Positions 1-11,200 of a stretch of DNA of 64,000 nucleotides are shown here, in pieces. A program made the position numbers and the translations under genes. Source of the DNA: Utricularia gibba (Eukaryota; Streptophyta; Magnoliopsida; Lamiales; Lentibulariaceae); the NCBI GenBank assembly GCA_002189035.1, contig NEEC01000027.1, positions 558,001-622,000 on the forward strand, given 5' to 3'. The notes below the pieces were generated by a model. The model saw only the letters and a list, made by a program, of their open reading frames with translations. It did not search any database and had not been told where the DNA came from. Within the stretch, counting starts at the first letter, position 1. Every line of letters begins with the position of its first letter.

Positions 1-479
1 ACTACGGTGAAGTGATGCTCTTCGATGATATCTTGACATTTTCCTGTTGGGCCTTTCCCTTTTACTACAGCTTTATTTTCTTTGGATCTGTTCGCTTCTT
101 TCTTTTGTTTAAAGTCAGTGTTTTGAATGTTGCCTTCCTCTAACGTTGTGAATCGTCCTGCTCTGTCGCCTTGTCCGTAATCTTGCTCAATGTAGGTTTA
201 GACTGCTGTCATGTAGGCATTTTTGCTTCCGGCAAGTTTGGAGCTATTCCCCTCTTGCAATTGTTGTGAATTTTCTAACTGAGAAAATTCCTGATGAGAA
301 GATGACATAAACCCAAATAATGATCATATTGAATTATGTTACACTATCATCCGTTTCTTCAATCCAACCAGTGGATGTGACAGACAAGATTGGTATTTGT
401 TGTCTTCCAGAATAGAAAAGATAAAGACTTGGAACCGTAATCTCCTTTGCACAGGAAGCTGGTTGTGAAAAAAGACTTC
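1..479. other. Upstream region of the bZIP gene
   Basis: No open frame that I can assign. The T-rich stretches, and an acceptor-like site (ctttgcacag) about 30 bases before the ATG at 480, suggest that this is 5' UTR and a 5'-UTR intron of the bZIP gene. The transcription start probably lies at or outside the window edge. Confidence 0.4.
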
Positions 480-2400
480 ATGGGAATTGGGGAAGCGAGC
501 ACACCTACAAAATCACCTAAGCCTGCATCATCAGCACCTGTACCGTGTACTTTTTGTTTATGTTTCGCCTCAGCACAGGTATAAACCTTTAATTCTTGTC
601 GTTACAGGAAGTATCTGTGACACCTGCTATGCCTGCATATCCTGATTGGGCGAGCTCTGTTCAGGTTTTTATCTTCTATTTAGTTCTTTTTGTTCTCCAA
701 TTTCTTTCATTGGTTGTCTTTCCACTGAAAAAAAAGTGAGAAAGATGCAGTTTTTCTCATCATTGTAGGCTCTATATGGCGCCGGAGCCACCCCTTCTTA
801 CTTTGCCTCAGGCGTTGCTTCCCCAGCGCCGCATCCCTATTTGTGGGGCGGCCAGGTTAATACAGAATAGGACATGAACACTAGATTCATTGTTTTTTAT
901 TAGGATTCTCTGGTACCAACATATACCGTAGCTGTGTGTTTTCATTGATTTCAGCATCCAATAATGGCACCTTATGGTACCCCAGTGCCTTATCCAGCTC
1001 TGTATCCTCATGGAGGACTGTACCCTCGTCCCAATATGGCCCTGGTAACTGAAGCAAGAGTGCTGGATCTTTTCTTGAATTGCAATAACTGACATGGGAG
1101 TCTTCTGGAGCCGGTTTATTTCACTTTTTTTGACTCGTTTTATAGACTCCTGGTGCAGTACACGGCACATCAGAGCAAGAAACCATGGCAGCTGAAGGGA
1201 AAGAACGGGCTACCAGAAAACCACCGGAGGGTTCAGTAAGCCATTCTGTTAAAACTGGGGATGCCGGCAACACTGCTTCCGGCTCTCTGAATGATATTGA
1301 TGCTCAAAGGTGCTTCAGAAAATCTAGTTTCTTAATGTATCTCTTTTGCCAGAGCGCCTTCCTTGATCTTTGTCATGGTTAACATGCTATTTGTCTAATA
1401 ATTTGTTTCTATGAAAAGTGCTGAAAGTGGGAGTGGAGGTTCATCAGATGGAAGTGAAAATCATGCAAACCAGATGGTTTCTCAGCTTAAGCTCCCCTTC
1501 TTTTCTTTTGAATGCGATGAATGTACTAAAGACACCTGATCATCATTACAGGAATATTCAGCTCCCAAGGAAAAAAGCTTCAACCAAATGCTTGCTGACG
1601 GTGTGTGGCTTCAGTGTGTACAAATTTTTTTCATCTTGTCTGAGCTGACTAGTTTTGCAGGGGCAAGTGCAGGGAATAATGGCCCGCCTAGTGATTACCA
1701 GGCACGAGTGCTCGGCAGTGCAGCAGCAGTTCCTGCGAAGAATCCTAATACTGGAACGGGTTTTCCAAATTCCGGTCCTGGTCCGGGGGTTATGGAACTG
1801 CCTTCTGGAGTTTCTCCTTCTGTTGCAAAAGAACAATGGATTCAAGTACTTCCTGTGTCCCTGGGGAATGAAAGAATTACCATTGAATCTTGTTTCTTGT
1901 TATACTTTCTGGAGAATGATGCAGGATGCTCATGGTTGCAGCATGAGCGTGAGCTGAAAAGGCAAAAGAGAAAGCAATCTAATCGTGAGTCTGCAAGGAG
2001 GTCAAGACTGCGCAAGCAAGTATGTGCACTCTGGCTAGCTTTCACGGCTCATTGGTTTGCATCAGTTTCATCTATGTATCAAGCCTGTGTTTCCCATTGT
2101 AGGCCGAGTGTGAAGAGCTACAGCAGAGGGTGGAAGCATTAACCAGCGAGAATCGTGCCCTGCGAGACGAGCTGCAAAGGCTTTCTGTAGAGTGTGAGGA
2201 ACTGGAGAGGGAGAATACCTCCATAAAGGTCAGGTCCTTCTCCTCTAGAAAAAAACTGTGAGTTTCCAGCTCATGGTAATGAAATCAACTGGTTCCTGTA
2301 CATGAAGCAGGATGAGCTAACCAGGTTGTGCGACCCTGAGATGTTGTCTAATTTGGAGAACAGCAGCTCTCCTTCACGGGAAAATGAAGGTAACAGTTAG
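480..2400 (+). CDS. GBF: G-box-binding bZIP transcription factor (GBF type)
   Basis: About eleven short exons join to a protein of roughly 350 residues. It starts [18 protein letters not shown], followed by a proline-rich MFMR region ([13 protein letters not shown], then [21 protein letters not shown]) over about residues 20-100. A serine/glycine-rich linker comes next. The basic region reads [20 protein letters not shown], and a leucine zipper begins [20 protein letters not shown]. The N-x7-R spacing of plant group G bZIPs is intact. Family knowledge: group G factors (GBF1-3, HBP-1a) bind CACGTG G-boxes in the nucleus as dimers and act in light and ABA responses. The start was chosen because MG..TP.K..KPASS is the family N terminus. 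The stop follows ENEGNS. No frame break was seen. The exact GBF subtype cannot be decided here. Confidence 0.93.
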
Positions 2401-2834
2401 GAGGGGCAGATTCTAATTTCGATGCTGGTGCTGGTGTGGTGTGAAGAAGCTCTACTGACCATTTGAAATCCCATTCCATGTGGTCTGGTTACTTTGTTAT
2501 ATTAGGAAACAATACAATACAATAACGAGTGTAGGCTCTGCGTTGGAATGGTGAAAAATGAAAATTGCACGGCGCATCCAGTGCCCGGCTTATTATTATT
2601 TCATCTATTTTGCAACAGTACATGCAACTAGCGAGAGATCCACACAGAAATGAGAGACATATATAGAGATAGAGACAACTTGAGTATGATGGACATCACA
2701 AAAAGCCAAAGGAGAATTTCACAACCCAGATATTATTACCAGAGATGTTTTGTTCAAATGAGTTCTTGAACCGCTCCCAAATGGGAGACCAGGCCAGGCG
2801 GGGATCACTAAGGGGATGGCGCTGTATAGGCGAA
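2401..2834. other. Convergent intergenic region (bZIP 3' / MTV1 3')
   Basis: 434 bp between the stop codons of two converging genes. It should hold both 3' UTRs. I see no open frame, repeat or RNA gene in it. Confidence 0.5.
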
Positions 2835-5730
2835 TCAAATCATTCGCTTTGCATCACGAGCTGATGCCAAGTGACTCTGCACCACAATACAAATCAAATT
2901 GAAATGCTTTTAACATCCAAAGAAAGGGCATCATACGCTGATGACCATACAAAACAAATAATGCCTATATGCAGAAGATCAAGTCAGCATGATTCAAAAG
3001 GTAGACGACTGACTAAAGAAAACAAACCAGGTACGCACCGAGATGAAATCAAATGCTTTTGTCTCATCTCTTTTTGAGCCATTCGACAGTGAAGTGGGAG
3101 GCTGGATGGCGGTACCAGGATTAAAAATATCAGGGAGAGGTGAAGAATTAGTTCCAACACCACTGCTAGCAGCATCGGGTTGCAAAGTGCCGGCCTGATG
3201 GAAGTTGGCCATAGCAACAAGGAACTGCTGCTGAGCATACAGAGTACCCAACGCACTATAATTCATGTGCTGTGAACCAAGCGTCAGATTCATACCCATG
3301 CCAGAATGAAAGTTACCGGGCATGCTACCTATTGGATACATGGAATTTGCATTCATCCCAGCCGCTTGAGAAGCAACCTCAGAATTGAAGACATTACTAC
3401 TGGACACCCGGTTCTCCGCATATACATTAATCACTGAATCAACATGAGACTTGTCACGATTCTTAGTATTTTTCTCAGAAGGATCATTCCCATTTATACT
3501 TAAACCATCAATTAAAAATGCCGCTTCTGCCATATTATTGGTTTTGTCGTTGAAGACCTGACTGCCAACGCTAGAAATGCCAAACGGTTCATAGGTTGCT
3601 TGGCTGGAAGATGTAAATGCTTCACTTGATCCCAAGTTATCACCAACTATTCCACCAGGCAGGCCTTTATCCTGACTGTTAAGGAAGGATACATCAGAAA
3701 AGGGGTCATCTTCAATTTTATTTCCCGATGTACTCTCAAAATGGTCACCGAGCAAATCATCAATGAGTGGAGCAGGAAAAGATGCTTCATTTTTCATTGA
3801 CTCAACCTCTGTTTCTTTTAAGCATTCCAGACCAATTTCGTCTGTGTCACCTGTGTCTATGAGATCGGGCACAATTGTTGGTTGAGAATTTGCCTTCACT
3901 ACCTGATTGACACCACCAACTTGTCCACCATTCAAAATGTTTAGAACCTGAAAACCGAAATAACACATCATCCAGTATCAATATTTCCATGTTTACAGAT
4001 ATGAAATTGAGCCCCCACCTTAACAGCTTTCTCCCTCAATGACGCTTGAGGAGACTCCAAACACTGCGATACTGGGTCTTTGTTCTCACCAAAATATGAT
4101 GCTATTGTGGAAAGATTTCTATCCTCTTTCTTCCTCAATATTGCTTCAAGGACACAAAGTGCCCGCATGCGGATCTAGAAAAAAAAAAAAAAGATTTAAG
4201 TCAAAGGTATCTGCCCACCCACACCCACCGCAACAGAATTTTACCGGATTCACCCTGAGAACAATATACAGCTCATACAGGAATGAGACAAATTTTAAAC
4301 CCGTTAAGCTTATCAAAAAGTGGCTAGTGAATGAATGTACAACAAACCTGCCATTGCGGAGACTGAAGTTTTGACTGAATGGCATAGCTCAATTGCAAGG
4401 AGTTTAATTTTGATGCCTCCACTATGAATGCATTGAGTGCATCGCGAGTGGGCTGTAATCTAACACCTGCAGATGTCACAATCGTTTCTAGTGTTTTTTC
4501 TTCGCGACTTTTGTGCTCAGACACCAATGAAGAGTTTTCCCCAAACACTTCTGACTGATATGTACTGATGTTAGGACCCGACAAAGAAGAACCTGCCTTT
4601 TCAGAGTACCGAGAAGCATCAAGACGACGCTCAGAGTTAAATCCTTCATGATGATCAGAATAATCACTTTCCTTGGTCAATGACCGTTGAAGATATGGGC
4701 TTTTGTAACTTCCACCATCACCATCGTTCCGTAGTGTAGAGGAATGAGCTAAACTACTCAAACCTTGTTTAATTGTGGCACTTCCAAAATCAACAACTTC
4801 ACTGATAAAGGACCTTTTATCTTCCAATGGCACCTCGTAATTGCTATTTCCAAATCCCTGAATCCTACTACGTAGACTACTTTCGGTAGGTGCAACTGCA
4901 CTATCATCCGAAGAGAACAAAACAGATAATGCTTCCTTAGCAGTTTCGCGCACAGCCTTGTTCAATGCTTCACCTTTCAGAGGATCGGGTTGGCCTTTGT
5001 AGTGAATTAACTGACGTATAGACGCAGAATTCCGTTGCATCTCTCTTTTAAATTCAGCACTCGACTTTCCCAAAGTATATTTAACGACCCTTAATGCCTA
5101 AAACACATAAAAAAAGCTGAAATAGATTACATTACAGTAACAAAAATCAAATGGCATTTCCCACTTGGCAGCAGAAACATACGATGATCTTTGGGTCATG
5201 ATTATATCGAAAAAAATAATAAAAAGAAAGGATCCTCATTAAAATGAAATTGGGCATACATCAATCTGACAACATTGGAGAAAATGATTACTAGTCGATC
5301 ATATTACCATCTTGAGAACATGGAAGTCATCCTTAAAATCCACTAAATGCACCGATATTCAAGGATGAACATCTAGTAACGGTTGGGTTATCTTGGATCG
5401 CATGCGGTGTGAAGAAAAAAAACTAGTGCACAACAACAAGAAATGCACAATCAAGAAAAACTGAAAGCAAAACATGCTGTAGAACAAGTGAAAACGAAGA
5501 TATATAAATCAGAAACAAAGTACCTTTTGCTTAACGATGGGAGATTTATGCTCCAGTCGTTTGATAATGAATTCGGAGACTTCTTTAACGATAGATACGT
5601 GCGAAGACCGCAGCAAATCACAAATCTCATCCAACTTGTAGACTGGGGTGACCTTATCCTCGTCCGAGGTCGCCGCATCGATCATTTTCGACCTCCAGTA
5701 CGACTCGACGGCCCTCCTACTCTGCTCCAT
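2835..5730 (-). CDS. MTV1: ENTH/VHS-domain trafficking adaptor, MTV1/tepsin-like
   Basis: Five exons give about 690 residues, close to the length of Arabidopsis MTV1. The first exon starts MEQSRRAVESYWRSKMIDAA at 5730. It runs into an ENTH/VHS superhelix containing KVTPVYKLDEICDLLRSS and ALRVVKYTLGKSSAEFKREM. A second helical region (RPTRDALNAFIVEASKLNS-type) follows at about residues 270-370. The rest is a disordered tail with acidic adaptor-type motifs (IDDLLGDHF, EDDPFSDVSFLN). The last small exon reads SHLASARDAKRMI, joined after TKAFDFIS, and stops at 2835. Without that exon the frame reads into intron and misses the family C terminus. MTV1 proteins act at the trans-Golgi network/early endosome in clathrin- and AP-4-linked vacuolar sorting. 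The gene is head-to-head with AMMECR1. No frame break. Confidence 0.9.
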
Positions 5731-6175
5731 TCCTCTCCTCCTAATCTCCTCCCAAATCCAAACACACACAGAGAAAACGAGGAATCAAATAGCTGGAATC
5801 TGAATCGATACCGGTGTCAGCCGATCGGCTCGATCTGGAGTCAAATGCACAAGCGGAAATGCCAGCGATTGAATCGGTAGACGCCTTTGGTTTGTAATGG
5901 GGGAATTATATCAAAATTATTAAATGAGAAAAATACAAATAAAATGGGCCGCGAGATCTGGGTTGATCGGGTCGGCTCAAATATACCGGGCTGAATGTGT
6001 TGGGCCGCCCCTTTTGGTGGAATCCCAATTATTTCGCTGTGACAAAGCAAGCCAAGCACGCAACGGAAGTTTCGCCAAATCCTCCCTCCCTCCTCGCATC
6101 GATCTGCCTGGAGATCCAACGATCTGATCGGTCGTAGGTTTTTTTTCTTCTCAGGAGGAGTCCGATCCGATCAGG
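5731..6175. promoter_or_regulatory. Bidirectional promoter region MTV1 / AMMECR1
   Basis: 445 bp separate the two divergent start codons. Two TGGGCC site II-type elements lie at 5945-5950 and 6001-6006, and a related CCGGGCT at 5987-5993. Site II elements (TGGGCY) are known TCP-binding motifs in promoters of plant housekeeping genes. No clear TATA box is visible. The shared-promoter role is inferred from spacing. Confidence 0.5.
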
Positions 6176-7397
6176 ATGGTGTCAGCGAACAGGGAGATGG
6201 TTGTTTACTGCTTCGATATTCTGGTGGCGCACTACAACAGCGAACAGGCGCCTCCTCCTGCTTTCGGCGAGGGTCAACAGTATGGAAACCCCTCTCTCTT
6301 CGTTCCTCTTAATGTTGTATAGGCGGTAAACACATATTTGTCTTCTGAGATCATGCGGGTGATGTGGAGCGGAAATGTACTTTACTTCAAGTTTATGTAG
6401 TCTCCTCCTCCTCTACTCTACACTGTTCCTTTTTAATCTTGGAAACTTTTTTTTTTCCTTTGCCCCCTCTTTCGTTGTTTTGTTTCAGTCCATTATTTGT
6501 GACCTGGAAGAAGGCGATCAACGGTAGCGAACCTCGATTGCGTGGCTGCATAGGTACTCTTGAAGCTCGCTGCATAATAACTGGTTTTAGGGACTACGCC
6601 TTGACAAGGTAACTGATTACTAATCAGCTACTCTGGAGAGACCGTTGTATACTCCACTGTTGGTAAAAATCATGCTTTAATTACTACGGAATGGGATACA
6701 CTAAAACATACGCCAACTTGTGATGGTTGAAATTTTTTATTATCTGTGGCTGTAGAAGCTGCTGCACCACCTCATTTAGATGAATTTGACATTTTGCAGT
6801 GCACTGAGGGACCGTCGGTTCCCCCCATACAAGCCAAAGAATTGCCTTACTTGGAGTGCACCGTTTCTATCCTCACGAATTATGAAAATGCTCATGACTA
6901 CCTCGACTGGGAGGTCGGTGCTCCTTGGCAAACGTGTTCATTCCCATGCTGGCTTGTCAAGTTGGTGGACATCACAATGATCTTTTCATGACCGCGTAAT
7001 GCTATTGCAGGTTGGAAAACATGGCATCATTATCGAGTTCTTGGATCCTGACAACAGCAGGAGACTAAACGCAACTTACTTGCCTGAGGTTGCTGCCCAC
7101 GAAGGTGAGTCTGGTGTTGGAATCAGTTCTTTAGAGAAGTTCGGACTATTTCCTTGTTTTGAAACGTTCGCTGAAAAATGAACCATGGCAGGATGGACCA
7201 AGACTGAAGCTATAGACTCACTGATAAGGAAGGCAGGTTTTAATGGCACCATCACCGAACAGCTACGAAGACGCATTCAACTGACTCGTTACCAGAGCAC
7301 ATTGTTCACCATGCACTACAGTGACTACGTTGCCTACGTGAAGACAACAAGGGGTTCTGCTCCGACTATTAATGGGGTAAAACCAGGGCACTACTGA
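6176..7397 (+). CDS. AMMECR1: AMMECR1-domain protein, with one apparent frame break
   Basis: Five exons encode about 215 residues, the usual length of the plant protein. Visible family signatures are MVVYCFDILVAHYN, PLFVTWKK, the conserved LRGCIGTLEA segment, YALTSALRDRRFPP, IQAKELPYLECTVSILTNYE, YLPEVAAHEGWTK and TRYQSTLFTMHYSDYVAYV. AMMECR1 is an ancient conserved fold whose biochemical role in plants is not settled. Exon 3 breaks: ALRDRRFPP and IQAKELPYLE lie in different frames across the C run 6821-6826, and one extra C would join them. All splice sites (for example the donor after FGEGQQ and the acceptor before PLFVTW) are canonical and nothing else is damaged. Confidence 0.88.
6821..6826 (+). 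other. Frame break in AMMECR1 at a C6 run
   Basis: Read as written, the frame gives RRFPPYKPKNCLTW. A seventh C gives RRFPPIQAKELPYLEC, the conserved family sequence. It is the only lesion in the gene. Confidence 0.85.
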
Positions 7398-8228
7398 CTG
7401 ACCACATTGTTTCTTCGACCTTCCCTACACATAATTTGCTGGAAGGTTGGCTTCATTATGAACAAGAATCCCTGATGTTGCATTACTGTAATTCTCTATC
7501 ACAGACTCTACGCTGCTGTTTTATTGGAACTTTGGAAAACCTCCTGTGCTACTAACTTCCCCCCGCCAGAGCAGACATCAACACCATGAAGGAAGAAAAG
7601 AAAGTGATAGTGTTGGATGCTACTTGCATCTTATTGACCTTAAATACCAGCACAAATCTTACCATGAAAGGATCAACCGGAAACCAAGACCACATTCCAT
7701 CGAATGCGGCTAACACAAACCGCATAGGGTACCAAGGGAAGAATCTATTTGATTCTGACTTAAGAAAATAGAAATGGGAAGTTTTTAATTTCTTAAATTA
7801 AAAATGTTTTAAATTTTTATTATTTTATTGAAAATTGAAATGTAAGTCTTAAGCTATTTACGGAGATTTCCAGCAGCACCATATTGGTAGGGGCAACATG
7901 GGAAGTTCGTATTTTTGAAGTGAATGTCTGTCTCCTCCAATCACTGGTCGATGGCGGGCTTGTTGCAGGGTGCATTTACTATTGGGATATGGACGAGTGA
8001 AGAAGAGTGGCAGGAGGTAGCTGGGAGCTCAGGCACGAAAACCCATGCTTCATTCAATGCTCTGCACCACATGTCTGCACCCTGCTCCATTGACACGGCC
8101 GTTTCCTCTCTTCCCCAGTGTGCATGCAGTGTCTACCGTCCCATGGTGATAAGGATGTCTGTCATATGCCGAGGTAGTGCATGCGCTTGAGGTAGAAGCT
8201 TAGAGGTTTCTCTCGACTTGGGAGAAAG
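7398..8228. other. Intergenic region, AMMECR1 3' and transporter promoter
   Basis: 831 bp with no gene that I can support. A short AT-rich stretch occupies 7770-7860. The last 100 bases before 8229 are probably the transporter 5' UTR. No TATA box stands out. Confidence 0.4.
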
Positions 8229-11200
8229 ATGGTGGACGAGGAGCTGGCTACCAAGTCTCTGAGCCACCGTTATTCAAACAGCAGTCTCTCGTCAGTCATC
8301 TCTAGGAACAGGAACTCGGTATCCTTGAGTTTCAGAGAGGCATTTACTACAAGTGGAAGGGATGTTTTTCATAGGAGCGGCGACGACGGGCACGATGATG
8401 AAGAGGAGCTGATGTGGGCGGCCATCGAAAGGCTTCCCACGTTTGAGCGTGCCAGAAAAGGGATTCTGAAGCAAGTGACGGATGATGGCCGAGTTGTGCA
8501 TGAAGAGGTAAATTTTTCCAGGCTTGGAATTCAGGAGAGGAGGAGCCTCCTGGAAAGTATGGTCAAGGCGGTTGAACAAGACAATGAAAGGTTTCTGAGG
8601 ATGCTAAGAAACAGAACGGATAGGTGGGCTTTCTTCCAACAATTTTTTGTCGGCTAATCACGGTAAACTGAATGCAAACAAGCCAGCAACTTTGTGGCCT
8701 TTTTTTGTTGATCAGGGTTGGAATTGAAATGCCAAAAGTTGAAGTTCGTTACGAGCATTTGTCGATCTTAGGAGATGCGTATGTGGGATCAAGGGGACTT
8801 CCTACTCTGCTAAACTCCATCTTGAACGTGATAGAGGTAACGTGATCGGGATTCTCATCAAATATTGCTGAATCTTAATGCTTCTTTTTTGTGACGGCTT
8901 TCAGGGAGTTCTAGAAAAACTTAAGATTATGCCCTCAAAGAAAAAGCTTATAAGGATTCTTCAGGATGTTAGTGGAGTTATAAAGCCCTCCAGGTTAGTT
9001 CGTTCAATGCGTATATTGATGAAGAGAATGATTACCATGCCTCTCAAGCCAATTCGTGCCTCTTGAAGGCTGACATTGCTTCTTGGACCTCCTGGCGCTG
9101 GGAAAACCGTATTCCTCAAGGCACTGGCAGGGAAGCTGGATAAAGATCTTAGGGTTCATCTTTCACTTCATCCCATGTTATAGGATAAATAAATAAACTA
9201 TCTTCCCTTATGCCTGTGATCGCTATGGTGTTTTAGGTAAGTGGGAGAATCACATATTGCGGGCATGAATTCTCAGAGTTTGTCCCTCAAAGGACCTGCT
9301 CATATATTAGCCAGCATGATCTTCATCATGGGGAGTTGACTGTGCGGGAAACGCTCAACTTTTCAGGCCGCTGCTTAGGAGTTGGCAGCCGATATGATAT
9401 CCTTATGGAATTGTCAAGGAGAGAGAAGGAGGCAGGTATCAAACCTGATCCAGAAATTGATGCGTTCATGAAAGCCACAGCTATAACTGGCGAAGAATCC
9501 AGTATAGTGACGGACTACATTCTTAAGGTACAGTATGATCTCTCTTTTTTTTTCTCCTTTCTAGATTGTGAGGATGAATGACAGCTCTGAATCCACTGCA
9601 GCTTCTTGGATTGGACATATGTGGTGATATTCTAGTGGGAGATGAGATGAGAAGGGGAATCTCTGGTGGACAGAAAAAACGGCTCACAACTGGTACTCAA
9701 CATCTTGTCCTATGGTTGGTCGTATGCCAAGCACATCTAATCGGTTTTTTTTTTTTCGGTGGAAAAGGTGAAATGTTGGTTGGACCAGCGAAGGTTTTCT
9801 GCATGGATGAGATTTCATCAGGTCTCGATACTTGCACTACATTTCAAATTATCAAGTACTTGAGGGAGATGGTTCATATCATGGATATCACAATGATCAT
9901 ATCCCTTCTACAACCTACACCTGAAACGTTTGAGCTTTTTGATGATATTGTTCTGCTCTCAGAAGGTCACATAGTCTATCAAGGTGCTCGTGAGAACATT
10001 CTCCAATTCTTCGAGAGTGTTGGTTTCAAGTGTCCTGAGAGAAAGGGAGTAGCTGACTTCTTACAGGAAGTAACTTCAGTGAAAGACCAAGAACAGTACT
10101 GGTGCAGGAAAGACAAACCTTATGGATTTGTTTCGTCTATTGAATTCAGTGATCACTTCAGTTCTTTTCATGTTGGACAAAAGCTATTTGATGATCTTGC
10201 AGTACCATATGAAAAGGAGAAAGCTCATTCTGCTGCTTTGGTTACTGAAAATTATGGAATATCCAATATAGAGTTGTTCAAGGCATGCTTATCCAGGGAA
10301 TGGCTTCTGATGAAGCGCAATTCCTACTTGTACATCTTTAAAACCTTTCAGATTACTGTAATGTCCATAATAGCATTTACAGTCTTCTTTAGAACAGAGA
10401 TGGGAGTTGGCCAATTGGTGAATGGCGGAAAATTTTATGGCGCCTTGTTCTTTACCCTCATAAATGTGATGTTTAATGGAACAGCGGAGTTGGCATTGAC
10501 AGTTCTCAGGCTTCCAGTTTTCTTCAAACAAAGAGATGCACTTTTTTACCCGGCTTGGGCTTTTTCATTACCTATATGGCTTGTTAGAGTCCCACTTTCT
10601 TTTCTGGAATCATTAATTTGGATAATTCTTACATATTACACCATTGGATTTGCTCCCGAATCTAGTAGGTATGTAATTATCATTTATGAGAATTCTACAG
10701 GTCCAGCCTTGCTTTTTTTTTTTTTGTGTCTGTACTGCTGTGTGGACCTTGCATTTTTACATGCTGATGACCTTCATTCTGGTTGTAGGTTCTTCCGCCA
10801 GTTTTTGGCATTATTTGCTCTCCATCAAATGGCCTTGTCACTTTTTAGATTTATTGCAGCACTTGGCAGAACACAGGTTGTAGCCTATGCTCTGGGCACT
10901 TTCACCTTGCTAATAGTCTTTGTTTTGGGCGGTTTTATTATAGCAAAAGGTAACTTCTCCTAGTGTACTTGTAACTAGTAAGGCATCATTCAACACATGG
11001 TAGAAATTTTACTGAAAGGTTTCTGTGCATGGCTTCAGACGACATTGAACCTTGGATTATCTGGGGTTACTATATATCTCCCATGACGTATGCCCAAAAT
11101 GCTCTAGCTATCAATGAATTTCTTGATAAAAGATGGAGCACTGTATGCACTCTAACCTTGGAATTTGAGGTCGTTAAACTCTAACTTAACTAAGACATCT

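Noticed and set aside
6746-6991. Separate small gene in the second AMMECR1 frame
   Set aside because: Its content IQAKELPYLECTVSILTNYE is AMMECR1 exon 3 after the frame break, not an independent gene.
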